The position numbers were made by a program, and so were the translations under genes. A stretch of 64,000 nucleotides of DNA from Sepioteuthis lessoniana. Its lineage: Eukaryota > Mollusca > Cephalopoda > Myopsida > Loliginidae. The stretch spans positions 105,896,618 to 105,960,617 of the forward strand of contig OY757913.1 of NCBI GenBank assembly GCA_963585895.1. The letters run 5' to 3'. Below the pieces are notes generated by a model that was not told the origin of the DNA, did no database searches, and saw only the letters and a program-made list of their open reading frames with translations. Each line of letters opens with the position of its first letter. The stretch's first letter is position 1. Shown one piece after another: positions 9,964 through 20,880 of this stretch.

Positions 9964-10284
9964 TTACTTACCATTACTGCTTTAATACATGGCTCCAATC
10001 GGTGAAATTTCACTTGAAACACTGAGACAAATTATAAAACACTTCCAAGAAGGAACGACAACGCTAAATATGACCAAACCTATCGGTAGTTTAACATCAA
10101 CCATCTCGATTATTAATTAAAATAAATTATTTTGATTAAATGGAGATATGTTCCATGGAGCCAGAAGGTTCCCTTATTAAATAAAATCAATTATGACTCA
10201 GATTTTTGTTGAGTTATTTGAAAATAGATAAAAATAACAGGAAAAAGGTCTTAATCGTAGCGTGTATATTTTGTTAATAGTTCT
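9964..10284. other. No feature seen
   Basis: AT-rich, no recognised repeat or gene. Confidence 0.45.
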
Positions 10285-10285
10285 T

Positions 10286-10316
<31 letters not shown>
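10285..10316. repeat. Microsatellite (GATA)n
   Basis: About eight GATA units, beside the (AACC)-type end of an HBT tail. A second short run lies at 11126-11141 between the next two HBT elements. Confidence 0.95.
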
Positions 10317-10504
10317 TGGTCGTTTGAGCTTTATGGCACATCAACCTTTGTAGGTTATTTAATGCCAAATCTATTTTATACAAATAAACATTTCTATTTC
10401 AAACAATTCGGTTTTATTGTCAAAACAGTTCTATTTTAAGCTATTCAGTTTATTCAAACAGTTATAATTTAGCTAATTCAGTTTAGTTTAAGTATAGGTT
10501 GGTT
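10317..10504 (-). mobile_element. HBT tail and part of body
   Basis: Minus strand: tail (tatggcacatcaacctttg, ttatttaatgccaaatct) followed by two body units with tattcagtttattcaaacag. No head; it abuts the complete HBT that follows, so it may be the start of a tandem duplication of that element. Confidence 0.65.
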
Positions 10505-11122
10505 GGTTGGTTGGTTGGTTGGTTGGTTTGTTGGTTGGAATATTAACCTTTGTAGGTTATTCAACGCCAAATCCATTTTTATACAAATTGTTCTATTTCA
10601 AACAATTCAGTTTAGCATGAATACACAGTTTAACTGTCAAAAACATTTCTATTTCAAGCTATTTGGTTTAGTCCATCAATTCTAATTCAAGCAATTCACT
10701 TCAGTATTAGTATAGATTTTCTCCACACCCAGTTAAATGTCAAAACAGTTACGTATTAAAAAATTCAGTTTAGCATAAGTACGTAGTTTAAATGTAAGTA
10801 TACAGTTTAATTGTCAAATCATTTCCATTTCAAACTATTCTGTTTAGTCAAACAGTTCTAATTCAAACAATTCAGTTTAGCATAAGTATGCAGTTTAGCT
10901 CTATTTAAATTATAGATAGGGTCCTATCAGGTGCTACCATTCCGGGCCAAATTGCACCTGGGAGCAATGGCAATGACGGGGTGTTTCGCATTTCCCAAAG
11001 CCCCTGGCTTAATGGAACCTCAACAGCAGATTGTTTAGTGTCATAAACAGGATACTCGTTGTGGGGTTTTACCCCCCTCTGCAGAGGTGCAGTTGGTGTA
11101 TTCTACAGCCCCAGCCGACTGG
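10505..11122 (-). mobile_element. HBT-a element, near complete
   Basis: Minus strand from the (GGTT)n end (10497-10530, tail terminus) through the tail stem-loop, a body of several units with caattcagtttagcataag and gtcaaa(ac)agtt, to the full head (tagggtcctatcaggtgcta, ctgcagaggtgcag, ccccagccgactgg). A 60-codon frame in it has no meaning. Confidence 0.8.
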
Positions 11123-11134
11123 ACATAGATAGAT

Positions 11135-11860
11135 AGATAGAGTCGTTAGTTTTTATGGTATATCAAACCCTATTGGTTATTTAATGCCAAATCCTCTTCA
11201 TATATATATATATTGAATACATGATTAGTAAACATTTTGTAGATAACATTTCTAAAAACGAGTCTGAGCTCATTTCGGCACACATTTAGATGGTTAAAAT
11301 TATTGCTATTAACACTATATATTCTTTTCAAAACTATTAATTCGTTGGCATATAGTCAAATGGTTCTAAGTATTTCTATGTTATACCAATATTTCAGTTT
11401 AGGCACTCAATTAAAGAGTTTTAAGTCGTGTTATTTAACACTATTATATTCAACATTGCCCATTCGTTTGCACACAGTTAAATGTTTCCAAGTAATGCTA
11501 TATATAACTAAGAATTCAATTAAACATCAGTCATTTGTTTAAATGATCAAATGGTTCGATTTATATAAATGAACAAATAGTTCTATTTGTATAAATGATC
11601 AAATGTTTCTATTTGTATAAATGGTCAAATGGTTCGATTTATATAAATGATCAAATAGTTCTATCTGACTCATTCATAGGACTCTATCAGGTGCTTCTAG
11701 TTAGAGTCAAAGTGGACGTTGAAGTGATGGCAATAAAAGTGTACTCCACAATCCCAAAAGCTCCAGGGCTGGAGCCTCACCATTTTGTGTCATAATAGGT
11801 CATTTGTTGGGTAGCGTCTTACAGATGCTGTTGTGGTATTCTACAGCACTAGCCAACTGG
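11135..11860 (-). mobile_element. HBT-b element
   Basis: Tail (ggttatttaatgccaaatcc), then a different body from HBT-a (tgcacacagttaaatgtttc, taaacatcagtcatttgttt) with a local array of about 31 bp (aatgatcaaat...tttgtat) at 11540-11665, then the common head (ggactctatcaggtgcttct, gctccagggctggagcc, tagccaactgg). It shows that HBT-a and HBT-b share head and tail but differ in body. Confidence 0.75.
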
Positions 11861-11982
11861 CTTCATTCAGATAGTAAAAAAAAAACAGGCATGAATTTTA
11901 AAATTAATTAAAAATTAATGACGAATATTCATCTAACATATTCAGATAATTTAGTAAGATTCTACCTTTTCTCCCATAATGT

Positions 11983-12490
11983 AGTAACATACTCATATGC
12001 ATTCAAAAACATAGTCAACACAGTAAAGACGAGCGGACACAGTTCTTTAGAAAAATATACCCTTCATTTTATTCGAAAGGGTTACAAAAGGGTTAGGAAA
12101 GGGTTATCGTGTGAGAGGTGAGTTGGAGACTGAACAAAGACTGCACCATATTGACCCCCACTCTTCTGGCCATAGCAGCATTTCTTTCCCGTTCTCCTGG
12201 GCTGTTCAACTGGGGGCCTGGGGTCCTAGCCTCTGCTCGGTCTGGTTCTCACTCCTCGAACTGGAACACTGACTTTAAACTTTGATCTTCAACTAACTGA
12301 CTTCCTGTCGCACCCGGGTTTTATAAATATTTGACGCACACCTACTTTCTGTGGCATCACAATTTGCACTCAATTCAACCCGCCGACAGTCAAGTTTATC
12401 CCCCGATATCTTCGACCGGATGCACCTGTTATTTATACTGGTGCATTTCTCATCTGACAGCTCGGCCGGATCGGAGGTCAATATGTTACA
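11983..12490. mobile_element. Fossil solo LTR, second copy of the 2797 family
   Basis: About 508 bp, co-linear with 2797-3278 (acatactcatatgc start, gtaaagacgagcg, gactgcaccatattgacccc, cttcctgtcgcacccgggtt, gtcaatatgttaca end), with extra sequence around 12080. No clear flanking duplication, so it is older or its flanks have decayed. Solo; no internal region. Confidence 0.65.
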
Positions 12491-13104
12491 CTTTGTTCCT
12501 CAATATACCTTAATGAAACATCTCGATAACTAATTATAATAAATCATTTTCATTAACTTAGAATATGTTCTATCTAGCCACGAACTACATCTATCACATC
12601 AGGTTTTTTCTCAGATTTTTACTCGGCTCATTCTTAAACGGTAAAAAATAACGGAATAAACGTTTATGTAGGAAGTAAGTCCATATTTTTTCCCCGGGGT
12701 AGTATTACAGGGTAACCCCACCAAATAAAAAAAGACCAGAACCCATAAACTTTTTTTTTATTACTTCTACAAAAATAAAACAAAATAATTCTAATTTTGT
12801 ACACTCAAACTTCTGGACATGTTGGTGAATACTATGGTCCCAATTTTTCATGCACAGAATCTACTTCATATCCTGAAAAAAAGAAAACGCTAGAATTAAA
12901 TCTATAAATTTCAGTCAAAAATATATGGGTTCTGTTTGTTTGTTTGTTTTTTGTGGGGAGAGGTGTCACTCTGTACTTTAGTTGAAGGGTATAAATCTAT
13001 GGACGGGTACGGTACATGGGTATACACGGGTATGGATACATGAAGATACACAGGGTTTATCAAAATTTTATTTCAGTCAAGATCTATTCCTTTTGTGTGT
13101 ATGT
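12491..13104. other. Unassigned
   Basis: AT-rich with A- and T-runs, no gene or known repeat recognised. Overlapping short frames at 12293-12533 belong to the LTR remnant. Confidence 0.4.
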
Positions 13105-13114
13105 ATATGCGTGT

Positions 13115-13281
13115 GCAAAAGCAGGACGACCAGCACGAACATACATTCAAAAACTATGTGAGGATACGGGATGTTGTCCAGAAGACCTGCCTGAGGCGAT
13201 GAACGATAGGGAAAAGTGGCGAGAGAGGGTCAGGGATATCCGTGCTACCAGCACGACATAATGATGATGATGATGATGATG
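13115..13281 (+). mobile_element. Very short RTE insertion with 10-bp TSD
   Basis: Encodes only AKAGRPARTYIQKLCEDTG, then DREKWRERVRDIRATSTT and stop, followed by (ATG)n. A perfect 10-bp repeat atatgcgtgt at 13105-13114 and 13282-13291 bounds it, so it inserted as a piece of about 170 bp through severe 5' truncation. High identity with other copies suggests recent origin. Confidence 0.85.
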
Positions 13282-13349
13282 ATATGCGTGTATGTATGTT
13301 GTTTTTTTGGGTGTTTTTGATTGTTTTGTTCATTTGCAGTTACTACTAT

Positions 13350-13440
13350 AGCTGTTGCTGCTGCTGCTGCTGCTGCTGCTTTTTTCCTAAATCAAACGCT
13401 AGCCTTATCCCAGTAACCAAAAAAAAAAAAAAAAAAAAAG
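13350..13440. repeat. (CTG)n, then poly(A) tract
   Basis: Trinucleotide run of CTG at about 13354-13380 and a run of more than 20 A at 13418-13439. The frame reading SCCCCCCCCC is an artefact of the run. Confidence 0.9.
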
Positions 13441-13563
13441 GGACACTTAACTATACGCCTTCAACAACGGTAAGAGAACAGGCTGGGAAAACCAATAGCC
13501 CCACTTCCAAGGAAAAATGAAGTGTGCATGTATTTAATCAGTTTTCAATAATATTGGTTGAAG

Positions 13564-13660
13564 TAAAAAAAAAAAGAAGAAATAAATAAAATAAAATAAG
13601 AATAAAAACAATAACCACAACAACAACAATAACAACAACAGCAACAACAATAACAGCAAC

Positions 13661-13692
<32 letters not shown>
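13564..13692. repeat. A-rich, (AAC)n and (AAT)n microsatellites
   Basis: Consecutive A-rich, AAC and AAT simple repeats. Confidence 0.9.
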
Positions 13693-13904
13693 CCAACTAT
13701 CCAATTTACTGTTATTTGCTCGTCTGATATTAAACCTTTTTTTTAATTATTCCATACATTTATTAAATTTTTCACATTTTCCACGTTGTTCGGTTGAATT
13801 TTTTTAAAGAAGATATTCCTTATTCCCTAAAAGCATCTGAAGTTTTTATCGAATATATGAGTTCAGTCACTAGAAAAAAAAAAAAAAATTCAAATTTCCC
13901 CAAA

Positions 13905-14300
13905 GCCTGATCGATTGATCGATTTATTTTAATGACATGTCAAATCATCTAGAGTTATATTATGCCAAGTGTTCCTAGAAATGTGTACCTTGTACATTCA
14001 TATTGATATCTTCTCGCAATTGTTTCTTAATTCTTTTGTACTAAATCCCATGGGATCGTAACGATTTTCAAGTGGTTCTGTTTGACGGATAGACGAGATC
14101 TTAGCAGGTTTTACTTCTCATTATCGAAGTGCACCTGGGAGTAATGGCTATCCAGTGTAAGTCCACACGCAACAGATCTCCAGAAATTGAGCCTCACAAT
14201 CAAAGCAATTTAGTGTCATACCCAGGACACCGATATTTATTTTGGAGGGGCGTCTCTTTTTTGCCCAGTCAACATATTCTAAGCCCCACATACTCCGCTA
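13905..14300 (-). mobile_element. Old HBT element
   Basis: Tail decayed (taatgacatgtcaaatcatc, tatattatgccaagtg), body almost absent, head recognisable (tagcaggttttacttc, gagcctcacaatcaaagcaa, atacccaggacacc). Among the most diverged HBT copies here. Confidence 0.5.
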
Positions 14301-14364
14301 TTCGACAAAGAGGTGTGATTATTGTTGAAAGATGAATTACGTCGGCATAATCATGTATCTTTAT

Positions 14365-14440
14365 TGAAATTTAAACTCGTTTACTACGATATTGTATTCC
14401 AACACAGGAACCACTATGCCATGGGGACTCCCCAAATCCT
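14365..14440 (-). repeat. SINE-C head fragment
   Basis: aaactcgtttactacgatat and ccatggggactccc match the tRNA-like head of SINE-C on the minus strand. Confidence 0.45.
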
Positions 14441-14883
14441 TATGCCACGTAAAACCGATAAAACCTGGTCAAAATTCGTACTTGCAAGTGTAAACACTGC
14501 TTTTTTTTCAAAATCATTTTCCGAAGCCTAACTTGGAACCTACATCATTGCACAATTCATCTTACCCAGCAATATTAATTGTAAACAGAGACAATAAACA
14601 ATTGTCTCGAAATGAGAATGGGCTCTTCCATTTGGGGGTCTCTTAAATAGAAAGATAGACAGATCCTAGCTCTGTTTTGCTTCAGTTCATCGAACGGTAG
14701 AGGCATCTTTTCCCGGCTTGCATTTATACAGTAAAGCTATTTGGGACATCATTTCACAGACATTAACCTGAAGTAAACGTTTCACCGTTTTTGTTGTCCC
14801 TTTTACTTAACGCTTGTCCATTGAACATTTTCTGCATAATATATTTGTTAGGACACATTTTTGCACTCTTTTTAATGCCAATC
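14441..14883. other. No feature seen
   Basis: Unassigned AT-rich sequence. Confidence 0.45.
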
Positions 14884-14939
<56 letters not shown>

Positions 14940-15076
14940 AAAAAACAAGAAATTAGAAATAGTATTCTATTGTTTTTTAAACAAAAATATGTATTTTGCT
15001 CCGCAGGTATATTTTGTATCAAATAGCCGTGAATTGAGCACTCTTTCTTTGAATAAACACAGACATTATTCACTCA

Positions 15077-15137
<61 letters not shown>
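14884..15137. repeat. Two microsatellites: (AT)n(GT)n and (AT)n
   Basis: (AT)n(GT)n at 14884-14938 and (AT)n at 15078-15136. All open frames here (IYIYIY, VCVCVC) are translations of these tracts. Confidence 0.95.
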
Positions 15138-15139
<2 letters not shown>

Positions 15140-15379
15140 GTGTTTCTCGATATTCGACTGAACTAATTATGCCTCTTCTTCTGTTTAGTCAGTGTATCAC
15201 GGATACACTAATGCTTATATTTGTTCCTAATATATGGGGGGACGACACATATTATCCCTGCTACTAAGCAGGCCAATAATAAAATAAGAATCTTCGAATA
15301 TTTCGGCTTGTCATCACATTAGATAAATTAGTGATCATTCCATTATGATTCTGAGAAAGGTTAGAAAAGAAATAAACGA

Positions 15380-15452
15380 TACATCAAAGAAAGAAAGGGA
15401 ATAGACTAGAAGCAATTACACTACGTAGCAGAAGTTTAACGTCTGCTTAAAT

Positions 15453-15510
<58 letters not shown>

Positions 15511-15589
15511 GGAATGGACAGGATCCAATTACGTCACGTATCAGAAGTTTATCGTCTCCTTGAATGGAAAGAAAGAAAGAAAGAAAAAA

Positions 15590-15625
<36 letters not shown>

Positions 15626-15690
15626 AAATAGACAGGGAGCGATGACGCTATAAATCAGAAGTGGATATGAAAAATGATAGGAAAAATGGA
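15380..15690. repeat. Tandem block of about 115-bp units each holding (AAAG)n
   Basis: Three diverged units: agaaagggaatagactagaag..., agaaagggaatggacaggat... and agaaaatagacagggagc..., each with an attac-gt(a/c)-cagaagttta core, then an AAAG tract (15455-15509, 15567-15627). Two AAAG microsatellites thus sit at the same place in a larger repeat. Confidence 0.8.
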
Positions 15691-15768
15691 CCTGAAGATA
15701 GAGATCGAAAGAAACAGAAGAAAGAGAAAAATCGAGAAATAAGACTGAAAGATGGACAGACACGCAGA

Positions 15769-15800
15769 AACACACACACACACACACATATATATATAAA
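15769..15800. repeat. Microsatellite (CA)n(TA)n
   Basis: Short compound dinucleotide tract. Confidence 0.9.
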
Positions 15801-16247
15801 GAAAAAGGGAGAGTGAAGACATTTTATTTTGTTCATAAAAGTCAAAATTTTGTATAAAATATACATCTTGACAATTTATTCTAATTCCAAAAACTGTGGA
15901 ATGGTTTTTGAAGAAGCAGATGGCATCGACTAAATGACGTCCGTTAGTGAAAAAAATTGCTCATTATCAAGTAAAAATCTTTCGGAAGGCATGAAATTTA
16001 TTACAGTATCCTACGATGTTTTCAAAGTCGAATATATAATATCTGATTTTACGGCAGTTTTTTTTTACGGTGAATCCAAAAAGCATACTCATTTTTTTTT
16101 TATTATCAAATCAAATTTTTAAGATACAAGTTCTTGAAATGTATAGAACCGTATTATAAGTATTTATTTTCTTGTTGAAAAAAAAAAAACGAATAATATT
16201 AAATTTAGGGCTGTTATATTCGCAAAAATTTCACATTGTGCAATAGC
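15801..16247. other. No feature seen
   Basis: AT-rich, unassigned. Confidence 0.45.
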
Positions 16248-16258
16248 AAAATGAAAAA

Positions 16259-16511
16259 AAATGGGTAGAGTGTTCTTCAATGGCCCGGGAGACCTGGGTT
16301 TAGTCTCAGGTCGAGTCTTACCAAAGACTCAAAAGATTGTACTTAATGCTATCTTTCTTAACAATCAGCATTTTAAGGTAAGGATCAAGGATAAAGTGGA
16401 GTAATCAAAGGAAAGGAGTAGCGCCCATTCCAACACCTTGGTGTTGTAGCTTTCGAAAAAGGAGCCTTCAGGTCACCCTCGACAAAGTTGCCAGCTTTAC
16501 TTACCTTTATT
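16259..16511 (+). repeat. SINE-A with 11-bp TSD
   Basis: Head atgggtagagtgttcttcaa, body and tail standard. Flanked by aaaatgaaaaa at 16248-16258 and 16512-16522. Confidence 0.8.
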
Positions 16512-17120
16512 AAAATGAAAAATCTGCAAAAGAAGATATGCATGGATGAAAGATCATTTCAGGGACTCCCCACTGTGCTCTCGCACTCACTGCATCCCGT
16601 TTCAAGCACCAGCAGTAGGCAGAAGGAAAGTTTAAATCCAACTGGCCTTGGTAGCACTCTTTCATAATGCGAATATCTTGGTAAAAATGCTCACCCAAAT
16701 CTCACCTCATATCTCCACAGTTCTTTATGATTGATTGACATTCGTGTCCCGAGTTGGCAGAAACTCTTCAGTAACTCTTCAATTTCCTTCTCATATCCCG
16801 CACTTCGGTGGTTTCATAGGAGGTTTATGGCTACTGACGTCAATGACTGCCAGGCAGACAGTTCAGTTTCACTCAGTGCTTCGTTAAACATTTGGTCCTT
16901 CATGAGTCTTCTTATTTCAGAGCTGTCTAATATACCAGCTTTGAGTTTCGCCATGGCAGCAGGAACATCGGGGTATTGGACATAGTGTTAGTTCTTGCGA
17001 TTTATTTCTTTTTGATTTATCATGCATAAATAGCAGTCTGTAATGTGATCTTTTCCTTCCCTCCAGACCACAGAAATAGCAAATACTCTTCTTTCTACCA
17101 TTTATCTAATCTTTCAGGTT
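16512..17120 (-). pseudogene. Broken transposon-type gene with HFYQDIRIM...AYCWCLKRD motif
   Basis: Minus-strand conceptual translation reads in order: FCGLEGRKRSHY; VPAAMAKLKAGILDSSEIRR; EALSETELSAWQSL; AGYEKEIEELLKSFCQLGTR; then GEHFYQDIRIMKECYQGQ and AYCWCLKRDAV. I recognise the last part as a version of the GERFHQDI...RYQG...ADYCWCLKRD block found in many uncharacterised, multicopy predicted proteins of invertebrates and fish. Multiple copies per genome suggest a DNA-transposon origin, but I cannot name the superfamily. Here it has several stops and frame changes and only the C-terminal region. No introns or promoter can be argued. Confidence 0.6.
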
Positions 17121-17391
17121 CTCAGCTCGCTGTTGAAACTTGAATCAGTACATTAAAATCCTTTTAAGCTGAGGGATAAACCCCGCCCACCTTAGGTATG
17201 TGTGTATTAGCTAGTAGTGTGGTGCACTGTTGTTAGGTACATATACAACATTATATGTTATACTAAACAATGGTACCCACGATCAACTGAAGACAAGTAG
17301 AGTCCAAAAGCTTTTGAATAAGTGTTATTATTGGCTACAACTTGTTGTGAAGTATTCAGACACATCTTAGAAACCAGAACTCACCAAACAC
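17121..17391. other. No feature seen
   Basis: Unassigned; could include more of the broken gene upstream, but I cannot read it. Confidence 0.4.
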
Positions 17392-17399
17392 AAAGGTAT

Positions 17400-17644
17400 G
17401 TATTGGTTTGGTTTCTTTGTTTAATGGCATATCAATCTTTTTAGGTTATTTAGTGCCAACGCTATTTTCCTGGGAGAACAATAGTGGTACTATTTAACCC
17501 ATAGCTGGGAGGATAAGAGGGGTCATACCTTTCCCAAGAGTATTTTCAAGAAAGTGAACGTAATAGCGCGACTGGAGTACGAACTCGCTTACTACGATTC
17601 TGCAGTCCATCACTTTAATCATTACACCACGAGGACACCCCTGT
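17400..17644 (-). repeat. SINE-C, nearly complete, with 8-bp TSD
   Basis: From tttggtttctttgtttaatg (3' end) through the tail stem-loop, core (cccatagctgggaggataag, cctttcccaagagtatt) and tRNA-like head (tggagtacgaactcgctta, cattacaccacgaggac). aaaggtat at 17392-17399 and 17645-17652. A useful reference copy: tRNA head, shared core, shared tail. Confidence 0.8.
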
Positions 17645-17750
17645 AAAGGTATTTTTGAATTCAGCATAAAACGGCGATCTTATTTCGTTTGGTAGACGTA
17701 ATTAAATTGTGAGGTCTATTAAATCCTGGGGCGTTCTATTGAAGAGGTTC

Positions 17751-17990
17751 TGGTTTGGTTTGGTTTGGTTTCTTTGTTTAATTGTATATCAACCTTTGTA
17801 GGTTATTTAATGCCAAAGTCATCGTCTAGCAGTTGTACTATTTAACTCATACATAAGAGGAGGAAGGGGTTCATACCTTTCCCAAGGGTATTTGTCCGAA
17901 AGTGAACGTAATAGCCGACTGGTGTTCAAACTCGCTTTCGACCGTTCCTCATTCCATCGCTTTAACCATTATACCATGAGAACGCCCCCG
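17751..17990 (-). repeat. SINE-C copy
   Basis: Same structure as 17400-17644, same strand, only 107 bp away: (GGTTT)n end, tcaacctttgtaggttattt tail, core, head to ccatgagaacgccc. Confidence 0.8.
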
Positions 17991-18586
17991 AAGATGTGTG
18001 TTGTATACTTCCCATAGCCAAAGTGATATCAATCACAACTGTTATACAAATACATATACAAATACAGGCGGACTCTTTCGTTTTGGATACGAACGGGTTT
18101 ATTGATTTCTGGCTTCTGTCCATGGCGATACGAGGAGAGAGACACAATTCTTAAAAGCCTATGCTAGCCATACTATGCTTACCCCACCCCAACGCGCGGT
18201 GTATCTTGTGATGCTTAAGATCTCAATTCATCTCTGCTGGTCGAGTTCTGAAAAACTCAACTGCACGCCTCAACGGTAGAAAACTCAACGGGCGAATCGC
18301 AACTACTGTCTTTTCAAAATCTTCAAATTCTCAGGACCATCTCTTCTGGGCATGACGGTCATTCACACTCCAGACTCATTTCCTGTCTGGGGTTTATTAT
18401 GACAGATGAAGATTGCCATATTATTTCCGCGCGGGCGTAAGACTGCACCATATGACTATGCATCTGGTCTAAGAGATCCGAGTAGTTCAAAGTCTTACTG
18501 AACTAAATAATAAAATGTATTAAAAAATGATTAATAAATAGAATTATTACCCTAATTATATAACAGGTGGTGAATACAAAACTACA
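17991..18586. other. Unassigned, locally GC-richer
   Basis: 18180-18490 is richer in G+C and CpG than its surroundings (for example ccgcgcgggcgtaagac). No repeat boundary or coding signal found. Could be an unrecognised LTR or SINE. Confidence 0.35.
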
Positions 18587-18970
18587 TGGACGGAGAATAA
18601 GCTTGACGGCAACTACACAAGAATGCTGCGAGCAATATTGAACGAGCCCTCGAGGCAACACCACGCAGATCAGCAGCTGTAAGGCCACCCACCACCCATC
18701 ACGAAAACTATCAAAATTAGATGAACTAGACACGCAGGACACAGCTGGAGAAGTAGGGACGAGCTCATAAGTGACGTACTCTTGTGGACCACTTCGCATG
18801 GCTTAGCAAAAGCAGGGTAACCAGCTCGAACCTACATACAGCAGCTCGGTGTTGATATGTGATACAGCCCTGAGGTCCTGCCGGAAGCGATGTATGATAG
18901 GGAGAAGTGGCGAGAGAGGGTCAGGGATATCCGTGCAGCTGGTGCAACATGATGAGGATGATGATGACAT
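18587..18970 (+). mobile_element. RTE-type LINE fragment
   Basis: Starts at KLDGNYTRMLRAILNE, continues through the familiar C-terminus with stops, ends gagagagggtcagggatatc and (ATG)n at 18950-18967. Moderately decayed, 5'-truncated. Confidence 0.75.
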
Positions 18971-19720
18971 TAACAGATGAGGTAAATGATTTTCAAGGAG
19001 GCCTCAGACCCTACCGTATTCATTGATATATATTATACAGAAAATACACGGGTTTTGAAGGAATAAATCATTGCAAATTATCCAAGATTCTTAGGAGTCT
19101 ATTTTCAAATTTTTAGATAGCCATACGTAGACGTCACTGTGTGATATTTAAATATATTTTGGTTTATATAAATACACATCTTATATACTGGCGAACACGT
19201 TATTTCTAACTATTTTAGTTACTTACTACGGTGTGTATCTATCACTTGTTAGTACATTTTTTGAATGATATTTTTTTCTTTTTTTGACAAAGTGAGTATA
19301 AGAAAAATGATATTCTGAAATGTCCGCTCGCACATGAAAAAAAAAATAGTGGCATGTTTTTTTGAGGAAAAGACATAAACGACGCCTTCTGAAATCCATA
19401 GGAAAAACAATCAGAATAAGTTGAGAGAGTGAAGCTTAGACCTGTCATAACAAGGACAGCTTTAGCTGATGTAAACTGACAGTGTTTTTCCCATGCAAAT
19501 CACGCAGAGAAGTCGGTTGAGGGCAGAATTTACCAACCCAAAAAAACAAACAAAAAAAATTGGTGGGAAAAGTATTTAAAAAAAACAAACTTTAAAAAGC
19601 ATAAGAAGTTGCGTCTTAAACAGCAGGGCGTCGCCAAGTATTGACCCTCAGAGACTATCCGGAAGACTTCGTAGACCGACCTTTGTACAACCATTAAATT
19701 CGCACAAATCTGTCTCTGCA
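18971..19720. other. No feature seen
   Basis: AT-rich, unassigned. Confidence 0.45.
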
Positions 19721-19864
19721 GACACACACACACACACACAACACGCACAGACCCACACCCACACAGCAACACAACACACAACACGCACAGGCCCACACCC
19801 ACACAACAACACAACACACAACACGCACAGACCCACACCCACACAGCAACACAACACATACACC

Positions 19865-19915
<51 letters not shown>
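19721..19915. repeat. 40-bp minisatellite within (CA)n(TA)n
   Basis: acacgcacag(a/g)cccacaccc recurs at 19741, 19781 and 19821, an exact 40-bp period with three units, flanked by CA repeats and ending in (TA)n. The minus-strand open frames (CVGVGLCVLC repeats) come only from this array. Confidence 0.9.
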
Positions 19916-19916
<1 letters not shown>

Positions 19917-19984
19917 CAAATATTCAAAAATAAGTACACCCTGAACTGAAATATTTAAAATAGATCTACTTATATGTATAAAAA

Positions 19985-20062
19985 TAAATTTTTACATAAC
20001 CTACATTGATATATCATAAAACCAATGTGCCATAAAACCTAACCAAACTAAACCAAATCAAA
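19985..20062 (+). repeat. Tail fragment shared by SINE-C and HBT
   Basis: cctacattgatatatcataa, gtgccataaaacctaacc and an A/C-rich end. Just after it, 20080-20133 holds a duplicated acggatattatttggtacta unit of about 27 bp. Confidence 0.55.
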
Positions 20063-20305
20063 GTCCTTCTCCAATCAAAACGGATATTATTTGGTACTAT
20101 TTATAACGGATATTATTTGGTACTATTTATAACTATTTATAACCAAATTCTACAGCTAGTAGTGTTTCAAAATATACACTTATTGGCAATTCAAACTCTT
20201 GTGAAGTAAGACACACTCTCTTTAAAATTGAGCAAAATAAGTATGACATTGTAAACGAATTATATCATATGTTTATGTTTCTCTGTGGGTTGATTTGTAC
20301 CGGAC

Positions 20306-20562
20306 ATTGGCATAATGGTTAGAATGTTCGGCAATGGCCCGGGAGACCTGGGTTCAATCTCCTGGTCGAGTCATACCAAAGACTCAAAAAAATGGTACTT
20401 GATGCCTCCTTGCTTAACACTCAGCATTATAAGATATGGATCAAGGGTAAATTGGAGAAATCCAAGGAAAGGGGTAGCATCTTCCTCTACACTTTGGTGT
20501 AGTAGCTATCGAAAACGGAGCCTTCGGGTCACCCTCAACAATGTTCGCTAACTTTACTTACT
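20306..20562 (+). repeat. SINE-A copy
   Basis: Complete: gtaccggacattggcataat, B box gggttcaatctcctggtcga, body, gttcgctaactttactta. Confidence 0.85.
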
Positions 20563-20571
20563 TGTCTGCGT

Positions 20572-20600
20572 CCGTGTGTGTGTGTGTGTGTGTGTGTGAT
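20572..20600. repeat. Microsatellite (GT)n
   Basis: About 12 GT units directly after the SINE-A. Confidence 0.95.
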
Positions 20601-20699
20601 ATTGCGTTAGAACAATTTACAGGCCGACCTTAAATTCCTTACAATATTTGCTGTTCCAAAACGGTCACCAAGTACTAAACATATCTATTTGTGCTGAGA

Positions 20700-20880
20700 A
20701 GGAACCCCCGTGTTCTTAATGACTAATGAACTGGAATGCGACGTCTTAGTAATCGAATTGGAACTCCAGTCAAGCTATTACATTTTCTCTGGAACTAATA
20801 CCCTTAGGAAAAATATAAAACTCGTTATACTATAGCTATAAGTCAAATAGTACCACCATTTTTCTTCAACAAATATAATT
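20700..20880 (+). repeat. SINE-C copy, 5' two thirds
   Basis: aacccccgtgttcttaatga head, gaattggaactccagtcaag B-box region, actaatacccttaggaaaaa core. Tail decayed. Confidence 0.6.
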
